64,000 nt of DNA from Alphaproteobacteria bacterium (GTDB lineage Bacteria > Pseudomonadota > Alphaproteobacteria > RF32 > CAG-239), in contig CAAGHP010000020.1 of the NCBI GenBank assembly GCA_900769705.1, positions 1 through 64,000 on the forward strand, written 5' to 3'. The notes under the pieces are model-generated. The model did not search any database and was not told the origin of the DNA. It was given only the letters and a program-made list of their open reading frames with translations. Position 1 is the first letter of the stretch. Each line of letters starts with the position of its first letter. Positions 1-7,091 of the stretch are shown here, in pieces. Position numbers and translations under genes: made by a program.

Positions 1-798
1 CCGGAAGGTCGATGCAGTAAAACTTTTACACCGAACGGCTGTGTAAGCAGCGGTTATAATCATGGTTATGAGGTAAAAGGCACAAGATGGGGAACCTGTG
101 GCTGTAATACGGCAAATGGTGAATATGACACTATAGATGCTTGTCGTAATAAAACAGGAACAGGTTGTGCATCTACAGGTGGTTGCTACCGAACTTGTAA
201 ATCTCTAGGATATTATTCAACCGAAGCTGACTGCAAAAAGACAAACTATAAGGTTACTTGCCGTAAAATTGCTGATTGTTATGAGAGAGAGATGCAAGGC
301 TTCTTGATTAAATATGATGAATCAAAACGAAAAGCGGTGTGTGGTCATGCTGGTTATACTGCCGAAGCTGAAGCATATTTAGAAATCGTTTTGTCTGATA
401 GCGAAGCAGGTACTTATCCAGAAACAGTTGATGGAAGAGCATATTCTGAATTACCTGATGATAACTCTAAAGGATATCAATATCCTGCTGGAACGTATTA
501 TCTTTGTTACCGACAAAGTTGTACAGTAGCTGGTAGTTCTACTGAGCAAAGTTGTCCTAACTTTGATCTTAGAGCTTTACAGTTGCTAAGAACAACAGAT
601 TATAATGCAGAATTCACTCAGGAAGTATGTTTTACCGGCGGTGTTAAATATAATGGGTTCTCTGGAACATGTGAGAATAGTCATGAGGCTAGCAACAATA
701 GACATCCATGCAAAAAAGTAACCTTCAAAGCTGGAAAAATCTATAAAGTCAAATTTGCCATTTCAGGCATGTATGATTCTAGTTGTACCTATAAGTAA
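1..798 (+). CDS. Cysteine-rich protein, 5' truncated by window edge
   Basis: The frame is open from base 1 to the TAA at 796-798, so this is the last 265 residues of a longer protein; the first internal ATG (292) lies in mid-sequence and is not the true start. The product is rich in Cys, Gly, Thr and Tyr, with Cys pairs such as CGC, CxNKTGTGC and CYRTC in the first 100 residues. Such spacing suggests a disulfide-bonded surface or exported protein; with the N-terminus missing, no signal peptide can be judged. A strong terminator follows at 842. I do not recognise the family. Confidence 0.75.
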   Translation, partial: PEGRCSKTFTPNGCVSSGYNHGYEVKGTRWGTCGCNTANGEYDTIDACRNKTGTGCASTGGCYRTCKSLGYYSTEADCKKTNYKVTCRKIADCYEREMQGFLIKYDESKRKAVCGHAGYTAEAEAYLEIVLSDSEAGTYPETVDGRAYSELPDDNSKGYQYPAGTYYLCYRQSCTVAGSSTEQSCPNFDLRALQLLRTTDYNAEFTQEVCFTGGVKYNGFSGTCENSHEASNNRHPCKKVTFKAGKIYKVKFAISGMYDSSCTYK

Positions 799-841
799 AA
801 AACGTTTTTCTCATAAGGAGGCGATGTAAGTATATAAAATA

Positions 842-868
842 GGCGGGGTGGATTTATCCCCGCCTTTT
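842..868 (+). terminator. Rho-independent terminator after the cysteine-rich gene
   Basis: A 7-bp GC stem (GGCGGGG at 842-848 with CCCCGCC at 858-864) and a 9-nt loop are followed by TTTT. It lies about 45 bp after the stop codon. Confidence 0.8.
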
Positions 869-912
869 CTAGATAAAAAAATCTAAAAACGTTTTTTCGC
901 CGTCATTAAATA

Positions 913-960
913 CCCCTCACCCGAGGCTAGCGTCTCGACCTCTCCCGCACGGGGCGAGGT
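913..960. repeat. GC-rich REP-like palindromic element
   Basis: A GC-rich 48-bp patch sits inside an AT-rich intergenic region. Two small hairpins, CGAG/CTCG (922-925 with 934-937) and CCCG/CGGG (944-947 with 950-953), are enclosed by an imperfect outer stem, CCTC at the left and GAGG at the right. The layout resembles interspersed extragenic palindromes of Proteobacteria. I see only one copy in this window, so its repeat nature is inferred from its form. Confidence 0.45.
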
Positions 961-1018
961 TTTATTTCCCCTACTCAATGCCTGCACAACTTTGCTATGA
1001 CAAATTGCAATTATCTTA

Positions 1019-1047
1019 TTGACAGGCTAAAAATAATTTAATATGTT
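1019..1047 (+). promoter_or_regulatory. Sigma-70-type promoter of secE-nusG
   Basis: A perfect -35 box TTGACA (1019-1024), a 17-bp spacer and TATGTT as -10 (1042-1047). Predicted transcription start is near 1054, giving a leader of about 55 nt to the secE start at 1108. Confidence 0.7.
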
Positions 1048-1107
1048 AGCATCAATATGTTAGAGTATAGAAATATGCTCTGTCAATTTAATAAGAAAAG
1101 GTTTGAA

Positions 1108-1299
1108 ATGAGTATTAGTCCGATTCAGTTTCTGCGTCAGGTTAAGCAGGAAGTAAAAAAAGTTACCTGGCCGACCAAAAAAGAAGTAGTGCCGTCTTGC
1201 GCTATGGTTGTAACTTTGGTTGCCATCGCTACGGTGTTTTTCTTTGTGGTCGACGCCGTTTTAGCCTGGGGCGTAGATAAAATTTTGATGTTAGGATAG
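1108..1299 (+). CDS. secE: Preprotein translocase subunit SecE
   Basis: This is the small essential subunit that clamps SecY in the SecYEG channel of the inner membrane. The 63-residue product has the conserved amphipathic segment with KVTWPT (residues 18-23) followed by one membrane helix (about 30-55), as expected for the short one-helix form. The start at 1108 is preferred over the in-frame ATG at 1057 because it gives the standard N-terminus and has a purine-rich site (AAGAAAAGG) upstream; 1057 would also leave almost no leader after the promoter. nusG follows 11 bp downstream. The tRNA-Trp gene often found just before secE is instead at 36.1 kb. Confidence 0.93.
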   Translation: MSISPIQFLRQVKQEVKKVTWPTKKEVVPSCAMVVTLVAIATVFFFVVDAVLAWGVDKILMLG

Positions 1300-1310
1300 G
1301 AGTTTAATAA

Positions 1311-1841
1311 ATGGCTGCTCGCTGGTATGTTGTAAATGTTTATTCAGGTTCAGAAAAAAAGGTTGCCGAATCTTTGAGAGAACAAGCAACTTTGAAAAAA
1401 ATGGATGATAAAATCCTTGAAGTTTTTGTACCGACTGAAAATGTGGTTGAAATCCGCAAAGGCGCAAAAGTTAATGCCGAACATAAGTTTTTTCCGGGAT
1501 ATATTTTAGTAAAGATGGAATTGACTGACGAAACTTGGCTGGTTGTTAAAAATACTCCGCGCGTCAGTGGCTTTTTAGGCAGCCGTAACAAGCCGCAGCC
1601 AATTAGCGATGCTGAAGTTCAAAAGATTATGAATCAAGTTCAAGAAGGGTTGGAACGTCCGCAAACTAATGTAAACTTTGAAACAGGCGAACAGATTCGC
1701 GTTATTGACGGCCCGTTTGCTTCATTTGTCGGCATTGTTGAAGATATTGACACCGAAAAGAATCGCTTAAAAGTTTCTGTTTCTATTTTTGGCCGTTACA
1801 CACCTGTTGAATTGGAATTTTCCCAAGTAGAAAAAATATAA
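1311..1841 (+). CDS. nusG: Transcription termination/antitermination factor NusG
   Basis: NusG binds RNA polymerase through its NGN domain and links it to Rho or ribosomal protein S10 through its KOW domain. The 176-residue product has the NGN domain at about 1-115 (starting WYVVNVYSGSEKKV) and a C-terminal KOW domain from about 125 (GEQIRVIDGPFASFVG). An AGGAG at 1298-1302, overlapping the secE stop, supports the start. In most bacteria rplK-rplA-rplJ-rplL-rpoB follow; here a terminator and a convergent ribosomal operon follow, so the usual block is cut directly after nusG. Confidence 0.96.
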   Translation: MAARWYVVNVYSGSEKKVAESLREQATLKKMDDKILEVFVPTENVVEIRKGAKVNAEHKFFPGYILVKMELTDETWLVVKNTPRVSGFLGSRNKPQPISDAEVQKIMNQVQEGLERPQTNVNFETGEQIRVIDGPFASFVGIVEDIDTEKNRLKVSVSIFGRYTPVELEFSQVEKI

Positions 1842-1864
1842 AAAATTTTTCCTTTCAGTAAAAA

Positions 1865-1896
1865 ACACCAATGATTGCCATCATTGGTGTTTTTTT
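1865..1896 (+). terminator. Terminator of secE-nusG
   Basis: A 10-bp perfect stem (ACACCAATGA at 1865-1874 with TCATTGGTGT at 1881-1890) and 6-nt loop, followed by a T run. Confidence 0.85.
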
Positions 1897-1907
1897 AGTT
1901 TATCACA

Positions 1908-1942
1908 AAAAAAATCCCTGTTCAGCTGAACGGGGATTTTTT
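1908..1942 (-). terminator. Terminator of the ribosomal protein operon (bidirectional)
   Basis: An inverted repeat of about 14 bp, AAATCCCTGTTCAG against CTGAACGGGGATTT with one G-U pair, flanked by A and T runs on both sides. It lies 25 bp beyond the rplO stop and can act on both strands, back to back with the nusG terminator. Confidence 0.8.
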
Positions 1943-1966
1943 AATGATTTCAGCAAATAACGCTAA

Positions 1967-2428
1967 TTATTTTGCTGCAACAAAGCTAACTTTGCCGCCT
2001 GCTTTTTCAACAGCTTCAACAGCTGATTTAGAAGCAGAGTCAACAGTAATGCTGATGCTGCTGGTAACCGCACCGCGAGCAAGCAAGCGAATGCCGTCCA
2101 ACTGTTTAGAAACAACATTAGAGTTCAACAAAGATTCAACGTTGATGTTTTTAGCGTCCAGTTTGCCGGCATCAATAGCTTTTTGAATAGTATCCAAGTT
2201 TACAACGGCATAAGTCTTTGCAAACGGATTTTTAAAGCCATGCTTAGGCAACTGACGGTATAAAGGCATTTGACCGCCTTCAAAACCACATTTAGCACCG
2301 CCGGAACGAGCTTTTTGACCTTTGTGGCCTAAACCGCAGGTTTTGCCTTTACCGGAACCGATACCACGACCAACGCGTTTACGATTTTTTGTCGCACCTT
2401 CGTTATCTTTTAATTCATTCAGTTTCAT
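1967..2428 (-). CDS. rplO: 50S ribosomal protein L15
   Basis: L15 is a late-assembling large-subunit protein. The 153-residue product begins MKLNELKDNEGA and carries the glycine-rich, basic stretch (about residues 17-50, including GSGKGKTCGLGHKGQKARSG) that threads into 23S rRNA. It is the last gene of the operon here; secY and adk, which usually follow, are 20 kb away. It is separated from rpmD by 88 bp containing a strong hairpin, the largest gap in the operon. Confidence 0.96.
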   Translation of the reverse strand: MKLNELKDNEGATKNRKRVGRGIGSGKGKTCGLGHKGQKARSGGAKCGFEGGQMPLYRQLPKHGFKNPFAKTYAVVNLDTIQKAIDAGKLDAKNINVESLLNSNVVSKQLDGIRLLARGAVTSSISITVDSASKSAVEAVEKAGGKVSFVAAK

Positions 2429-2484
2429 TTTTTTTACCTTATAGTTAATACTCAGTTCAAACAGAACAAATCTTGGAGTTTGCC

Positions 2485-2506
2485 GGGAGAGTTATTTTAC
2501 TCTCCC
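2485..2506 (-). other. Intra-operon hairpin between rpmD and rplO
   Basis: GGGAGAGT (2485-2492) pairs perfectly with ACTCTCCC (2499-2506) around a 6-nt loop. No T run follows on the coding (minus) strand, so it does not look like a complete terminator; processing site, attenuator or mRNA stabiliser are possible. Confidence 0.55.
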
Positions 2507-2516
2507 AGCACTCTCA

Positions 2517-2702
2517 CTATTCTTCTACTTTTACCAAGTGAGCCACTTTCTTAATAAGACCGCGGATAGCCGGAGTATCTTCTACTTCAACAGTGCGGCC
2601 GGTTTTGGTCAATCCCAAGCTTTTCAAGTGAGTTTCTTGAATAGCAGGGCGGCCGATTGTGCTACCTGTTCTGGTAACTTTGATAGTTTTTTTAGTAGCC
2701 AT
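2517..2702 (-). CDS. rpmD: 50S ribosomal protein L30
   Basis: A 61-residue L30 of the bacterial short type: a basic beta strand with KVTRTGSTIGR near the start, then the central helix (QETHLKSLGLTKTGRTV) and the C-terminal helix (IRGLIKKVAHLVKVEE). L30 binds 23S rRNA in the large subunit. The start codon lies 3 bp after the rpsE stop, so the two are translationally close. Confidence 0.94.
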   Translation of the reverse strand: MATKKTIKVTRTGSTIGRPAIQETHLKSLGLTKTGRTVEVEDTPAIRGLIKKVAHLVKVEE

Positions 2703-2705
2703 AGA

Positions 2706-3272
2706 TTATGCCTCCTCTTTAACTTCTTTACCAGCGGTGTTTTCACGGCGGCTAACGATATCGCCAACTTTTTTGCCGCGTTTTGTAGCAACCATTCTCG
2801 GAGAGTTGATTGCTTGCAAAGCAGCAAATGTAGCTTTAATCATGTTGTAAGGGTTGTTAGAACCCAATGATTTAGCAACAACGTCTTGTACGCCCAAAAC
2901 TTCAAACACTGCACGCATAGGACCGCCGGCAATCACACCGGTACCGGCAGGAGCTGTTCTCAAAACAACTTTACCGGCGCCAAAGCGGCCAGCCACGTCG
3001 TGGTGCAGAGTTCTGCCTTCACGAAGCGGAATGCGAATCATATTCTTTTTGGCTTCATTAGTTGCTTTAACAATTGCTTCAGGAACCTCAGCAGCCTTAC
3101 CGGTACCGAAACCGATACGGCCTTTTTGGTCACCGACAACGACAACTGCGGCAAATGACATTGTGCGGCCGCCTTTAACTGTTTTAGCAACACGGTTTAC
3201 GTGAACCAGTTTTTCAACCAATTCATCTTTTACTTCTTTTTTAGAATTATGACGATCTGTAGATTGTACCAT
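2706..3272 (-). CDS. rpsE: 30S ribosomal protein S5
   Basis: S5 helps form the mRNA entry site and affects decoding accuracy. The 188-residue product has the S5 double-stranded RNA-binding domain (VNRVAKTVKGGRTMSF, about residues 25-40) and the second domain with the typical GTGVIAGGPMRAVFEVLGV stretch (about 110-130). The last 20 residues, ending TAGKEVKEEA, are a charged tail. It sits between rplR and rpmD in the standard spc order. Confidence 0.96.
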   Translation of the reverse strand: MVQSTDRHNSKKEVKDELVEKLVHVNRVAKTVKGGRTMSFAAVVVVGDQKGRIGFGTGKAAEVPEAIVKATNEAKKNMIRIPLREGRTLHHDVAGRFGAGKVVLRTAPAGTGVIAGGPMRAVFEVLGVQDVVAKSLGSNNPYNMIKATFAALQAINSPRMVATKRGKKVGDIVSRRENTAGKEVKEEA

Positions 3273-3281
3273 CTTTCTCTC

Positions 3282-3644
3282 CTAGAATTTCAGACCAGCT
3301 TCGCGAGCAGCATCGGCCAAAGCTTTTACACGACCGTGATAGATATAACCGCCGCGGTCAAAAACCACTTCAGAAATACCGGATTTTGTTGCTCTTTCAG
3401 CAATTAATTTACCAATGAAGCCAGCAGCTTCAACTGTAGAAGATTTTTTGATGTTAGCTCTAACTTCTTTATCCAAAGTAGAGGCAGAAGCAACTGTAGA
3501 GCCTTTTACATCGTCAATGATTTGTGCATAGATATGCTTGCCGCTGCGGAAAACAGACAATCTTAATTTGCCGTTTGCAGCTGCTTTGATAGCAGTTCTA
3601 ACACGAGCCTTTCTTCTCTCAAACAAATTTCTTGGTGTATTCAT
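3282..3644 (-). CDS. rplR: 50S ribosomal protein L18
   Basis: L18 binds 5S rRNA and helps mount it on the large subunit with L5. The 120-residue product has the basic N-terminus (LFERRKARVRTAIK) and the usual end, DRGGYIYHGRVKALADAAREAGL. It is of normal length and lies 9 bp before rpsE. Confidence 0.96.
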   Translation of the reverse strand: MNTPRNLFERRKARVRTAIKAAANGKLRLSVFRSGKHIYAQIIDDVKGSTVASASTLDKEVRANIKKSSTVEAAGFIGKLIAERATKSGISEVVFDRGGYIYHGRVKALADAAREAGLKF

Positions 3645-3655
3645 CGAATTATTCC

Positions 3656-4192
3656 TTATTTCTTCTTACCTTCTTTACGACGAACAGCTTCGCCTGCATA
3701 CTTCACGCCTTTTCCTTTATAAGGTTCAGGTTTTCTGTACTTGCGCAATTCGGCGGCAACTTGGCCAACCAGCTGTTTGTCAGCACCAAAGATTTTAATT
3801 TGTGTCGGAGATTCGCAAGTGATTTTTACACCTTCTGGTGCAGGGAAAACCACATCATGCGAAAAGCCTAAAGACAAAACTAAGTTTTTGCCTTCAACAC
3901 GGGCTTTATAACCCACGCCGACAAGTTCCATATCTTTAGTAAAACCTTCGCTCACACCTTTCACAATGGATTGGATTTGAGCGCGGGTTGTGCCCCACAA
4001 TGCTCTGGCTGCCAGGCTCAAAGAATGCGGAGTGACAACAACTTTACCGTCTTCCAGCTTAGCTGAAATATGGCTGTCGTCAAAGGCAAAATGAAGTTCG
4101 CCTAATTTACCTTTTGCGGTTACAACGTTGTTATTGATGGTTAATTCTACGCCAGCAGGAACAACAACAGGATATTTACCAACTCTTGACAT
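3656..4192 (-). CDS. rplF: 50S ribosomal protein L6
   Basis: L6 lies near the factor-binding region of the large subunit. The 178-residue product has the two repeated L6 folds, and its C-terminal half carries the signature RKPEPYKGKGVKYAGE (about 154-169). Its start SRVGKYPVVVPAGVEL is typical. It lies between rpsH and rplR with gaps of 11-12 bp. Confidence 0.96.
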   Translation of the reverse strand: MSRVGKYPVVVPAGVELTINNNVVTAKGKLGELHFAFDDSHISAKLEDGKVVVTPHSLSLAARALWGTTRAQIQSIVKGVSEGFTKDMELVGVGYKARVEGKNLVLSLGFSHDVVFPAPEGVKITCESPTQIKIFGADKQLVGQVAAELRKYRKPEPYKGKGVKYAGEAVRRKEGKKK

Positions 4193-4204
4193 TCCATTTT
4201 CTCC

Positions 4205-4603
4205 TTAGAATACTTGGCACAAAACTTCACCGCCAACGTTTGCCTTGCGGGCTTCATTATCACTCATAACACCCATTGGTGTAGAAATGATAGAAATACC
4301 AAGGCCGTTGTAAACTCTAGGCAGGTCTTTCACGCTGGAATAAACGCGACGACCCGGTGTAGATACACGGTAAATTTCAGTAATAACTGCACTACCTTCG
4401 TAGTACTTTAATTGAATACGAAGTTCATCAATACCAGGGCGTACATTGGTTTTTTCATAACCGGCAATGTAGCCTTCTCTTTTCAAAACTTCTAACACAT
4501 TTTCACGCAAGCGAGAAGCAGGTGATACAACATCACTCTTCTTAGCTCTTTGTGCGTTTTTAATGCGTGCGAGCATATCGCCCAAAGGATCACTCATAGA
4601 CAT
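4205..4603 (-). CDS. rpsH: 30S ribosomal protein S8
   Basis: S8 binds the central domain of 16S rRNA and, in other bacteria, represses the spc operon by binding its mRNA. The 132-residue product has the start SDPLGDMLARIKNAQ and the C-terminal motif NGLGISIISTPMGVMSD followed by GGEVLCQVF. I could not confirm an S8-binding element in the operon mRNA. Confidence 0.96.
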   Translation of the reverse strand: MSMSDPLGDMLARIKNAQRAKKSDVVSPASRLRENVLEVLKREGYIAGYEKTNVRPGIDELRIQLKYYEGSAVITEIYRVSTPGRRVYSSVKDLPRVYNGLGISIISTPMGVMSDNEARKANVGGEVLCQVF

Positions 4604-4620
4604 GATATCATTCTCCCTTC

Positions 4621-4926
4621 TTACCAGCTTGATTTTACTAAACCAGGAATTTTACCAAAGCTTGCCAAATCTCTCAATTCAACACGGCTCAGGCCAAATT
4701 TTCTGTAATAACTACGTGAACGTCCTGTAATTTTGCAACGATTTCTAATACGGCATCTTGCAGAATTCTTAGGAAACTTTTGCAATGCAAATTGAGCTTG
4801 CATTCTCTCTTCAGGAGAAACGCTTTTATCCATTGCAATTGCTTTTTGTTTTTGACGGCGATTAGCATACTTCTCTGCCATCTTTACTCTTTTCAAGTTT
4901 CTGTAAACTGAACTTGTTTTTGACAT
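4621..4926 (-). CDS. rpsN: 30S ribosomal protein S14 (long, zinc-free type)
   Basis: S14 belongs to the head of the small subunit. The 101-residue length and the motif RCRIRNRCKITGRSRSYYRKFG (about 58-79) match the long form without the paired CxxC zinc ligands of the short form. It lies between rplE and rpsH as in most Proteobacteria. Confidence 0.95.
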   Translation of the reverse strand: MSKTSSVYRNLKRVKMAEKYANRRQKQKAIAMDKSVSPEERMQAQFALQKFPKNSARCRIRNRCKITGRSRSYYRKFGLSRVELRDLASFGKIPGLVKSSW

Positions 4927-4940
4927 AGTAAAATCTCCGC

Positions 4941-5480
4941 TTATTTCTTGTAAGGCAGGTTAAATGAAGTCAGCAAGAATTTAGCTTCTTCATCTGTCTT
5001 AGCTGTTGTACAAATAACAACATCCAATCCTCTAACTTCGTCAACTTTTTCATAGTTGATTTCAGGGAAGATTATCTGTTCTTTAATACCGAAAGCGAAG
5101 TTACCTTTGCCATCAAAGTTTTTGCCGTTGATTCCGTGGAAGTCTCTGATACGCGGCAAAGCCATGTTAATCAATCTTTCCAAGAATTCGTACATTCTGT
5201 CAGAACGCAAAGTTACTTTGCAGCCAATCGGCATGCCTTCACGCAATTTGAAGGTAGCGATTGATTTGCGGGCTTTAGTCATAACCGGCTGTTGACCGGC
5301 GATTAAAGCTAATTCTTCCATAGCGGTTGTTACTTTTTTCTTATCGGTAACAGCATCGCCGATACCCATATTCAAAACGATTTTTGTCAGCTTAGGAATC
5401 TCATGTGGGTTCTTGTAACCGAATTTTTCCACAAGAGATTTCTTTATGACGTCGTTATATAATGTTTCAAAATTTGTCAT
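4941..5480 (-). CDS. rplE: 50S ribosomal protein L5
   Basis: L5 binds 5S rRNA and contacts the P-site tRNA at the central protuberance. The 179-residue product shows the conserved segments IPKLTKIVLNMGIGDA (about 29-44), GQQPVMTKARKSIATFKLREG (about 68-88) and a C-terminal DVVICTTAKTDEEAKFLL. Length and order are normal. Confidence 0.96.
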   Translation of the reverse strand: MTNFETLYNDVIKKSLVEKFGYKNPHEIPKLTKIVLNMGIGDAVTDKKKVTTAMEELALIAGQQPVMTKARKSIATFKLREGMPIGCKVTLRSDRMYEFLERLINMALPRIRDFHGINGKNFDGKGNFAFGIKEQIIFPEINYEKVDEVRGLDVVICTTAKTDEEAKFLLTSFNLPYKK

Positions 5481-5494
5481 AAAATTTTCCCCTA

Positions 5495-5803
5495 TTAATC
5501 GATTACGTCACCGGATTTACGTGCAAAACGTACTTTTTTGCCATCAACTACTTTGTAGCCAACTTTTGTTGCTTTGCCATCTTTGGCAATGGCAACGTTA
5601 GATACGTTAATGGCAGCCTCTTTTGTCACAATTCCGCCAGGATTGGTCTGAGAAGGTTTAGTGTGGCGCTTTACCAAATTTACACCTTCTACAATTACCT
5701 TGTTTTCCTTAGGCATTGCTTGTTTTACGACACCGATTTTGCCTTTGTCGTCACCTGACAAAACAATTACAGTATCGTTCTTTTTAATTTTCATTTTAGG
5801 CAT
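5495..5803 (-). CDS. rplX: 50S ribosomal protein L24
   Basis: L24 is an early assembly protein of the large subunit. The 102-residue product has a KOW motif at the start (KNDTVIVLSGDDKGKIGVV, about 8-26) and the typical ending GKKVRFARKSGDVID. Its start is 1 bp from the rplN stop, suggesting translational coupling. Confidence 0.95.
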   Translation of the reverse strand: MPKMKIKKNDTVIVLSGDDKGKIGVVKQAMPKENKVIVEGVNLVKRHTKPSQTNPGGIVTKEAAINVSNVAIAKDGKATKVGYKVVDGKKVRFARKSGDVID

Positions 5804-5804
5804 A

Positions 5805-6173
5805 CTACAATACCTCCGGTGCTAATGAAATGATTTTCATAAATTTTTTAGCGCGCAGCTCTCTGGTTACAGGGCCAAAGATACGTGTGCCGATTGGCTC
5901 GCCGTCTTTGTTAATCAAAACAGCTGCGTTGCTGTCAAAGCGGATAACACTACCGTCTTTGCGTCTGATGTCGCTGGCAGTTCTTACGATAACAGCCTTA
6001 TGAACATCACCTTTTTTAACATGCCCTTTCGGTAAAGCATCTTGTACAGCTACAACGATAACATCACCGACAGAAGCAGTCATTCTCTTGGAACCACCAA
6101 GAACCTTTATGCACTGCACCTGGCGTGCTCCAGAATTATCAGCAACATCTAGGTTGGTTTGCATTTGTATCAT
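5805..6173 (-). CDS. rplN: 50S ribosomal protein L14
   Basis: L14 contacts 16S rRNA in an intersubunit bridge. The 122-residue length is standard, and MIQMQTNLDVADNSGARQVQCIKVLGGS plus GEPIGTRIFGPVTREL are the family's conserved stretches. It lies between rpsQ and rplX. Confidence 0.97.
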   Translation of the reverse strand: MIQMQTNLDVADNSGARQVQCIKVLGGSKRMTASVGDVIVVAVQDALPKGHVKKGDVHKAVIVRTASDIRRKDGSVIRFDSNAAVLINKDGEPIGTRIFGPVTRELRAKKFMKIISLAPEVL

Positions 6174-6192
6174 TTTTTTATTCCTTCATTTA

Positions 6193-6429
6193 CTAGGCGT
6201 TATCAGAAATGACAGTCCAAGATTTGTTTTTAGAGATAGGGCGGCATTCTTGAATAGACACTCTATCGCCAACCTTGCACTGATTGTTTTCATCGTGAGC
6301 AGCAAATTTTTTACTCTTTTTCACGATTTTCTTGTAAACAGGGTGCATAACTTGGCGTTCTACACTAACAACAACTGTTTTATCCTGTTTATCACTTACA
6401 ACAACACCTTGAAGAATTCTCTTAGGCAT
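6193..6429 (-). CDS. rpsQ: 30S ribosomal protein S17
   Basis: S17 is a primary 16S rRNA-binding protein. I place the start at the ATG at 6429 (MPKRILQGVV, 78 residues) rather than 12 codons earlier: an AGGAGA precedes it and it gives the normal S17 N-terminus. The motif KTVVVSVERQVMHPVYKKIV is the usual OB-fold core, and GDRVSIQECRPISKNK is the C-terminal signature. Confidence 0.95.
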   Translation of the reverse strand: MPKRILQGVVVSDKQDKTVVVSVERQVMHPVYKKIVKKSKKFAAHDENNQCKVGDRVSIQECRPISKNKSWTVISDNA

Positions 6430-6439
6430 ATTCTTTCTC

Positions 6440-6637
6440 CTAACTATTCTTCTTGCGCTCAGCAAGGAGCGTGTTGATTTTTGCTACTTCGCGGCGAACT
6501 TTCTTCATATTAGAAGTATTTTGCAGCTGGCCGGTTGACTGTTGAATTCTCAAATTGAATTGCTCTTTTTTGTTGGCAACCAATTTTTCTTCCAACTGGT
6601 CATTAGTCATAGCGCGTAAATCTTTAGTTTTAACCAT
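6440..6637 (-). CDS. rpmC: 50S ribosomal protein L29
   Basis: A 65-residue two-helix protein at the peptide exit tunnel, where it takes part in docking trigger factor and SRP. Conserved features are the start KTKDLRAMTNDQLEEKL and QFNLRIQQSTGQLQN. Its first base overlaps the last base of the rplP stop codon, so the two are probably translationally coupled. Confidence 0.95.
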   Translation of the reverse strand: MVKTKDLRAMTNDQLEEKLVANKKEQFNLRIQQSTGQLQNTSNMKKVRREVAKINTLLAERKKNS

Positions 6638-7071
6638 TATGCTTCTCCTTCAATGGCATCAGAGTTCAAACGTTTTACGAATTTGCTCTTTACCGGCAAT
6701 TTTGCAGCACCTAATTCAAATGCTTTGCGAGCAACTTCTTCAGGTACGCCGCCGATTTCAAACATAATACGGCCTGGTTTAACTCTTGCTACCCAAAATT
6801 CGATAGCACCTTTACCTTTACCCATACGAACTTCAGCAGGTTTATCAGATACTGGAACGTCTGGGAAAATTCTAATCCATACTCTTCCGGCTCTTTTCAT
6901 TTCACGAGTAATAGCGCGGCGTGCAGCTTCAATCTGACGAGCGGTTACACGTTCAGGAGTAAGAGCTTTCAATCCATATGAACCGAAACTCAATTCTGAT
7001 CCACCTTTAGCTAAGCCGTGAATACGACCTTTATGCTGTTTGTGGAACTTTAAACGTTTTGGACTTAACAT
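6637..7071 (-). CDS. rplP: 50S ribosomal protein L16
   Basis: L16 helps order the peptidyl transferase centre and A-site tRNA. The 144-residue product starts MLSPKRLKFHKQHKGR and has the central motifs ARRAITREMKRAGRVWIRIFPD and RMGKGKGAIEFWVARVKPG. Length and place between rpsC and rpmC are normal. Confidence 0.97.
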   Translation of the reverse strand: MLSPKRLKFHKQHKGRIHGLAKGGSELSFGSYGLKALTPERVTARQIEAARRAITREMKRAGRVWIRIFPDVPVSDKPAEVRMGKGKGAIEFWVARVKPGRIMFEIGGVPEEVARKAFELGAAKLPVKSKFVKRLNSDAIEGEA

Positions 7072-7091
7072 TTTATTCTAACCTCTTGTTC

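Noticed and set aside
1057..1107. Upstream ATG as the start of secE
   Set aside because: It would add an unusual 17-residue leader and begin only about 3 nt after the predicted transcription start; ATG 1108 gives the normal N-terminus.
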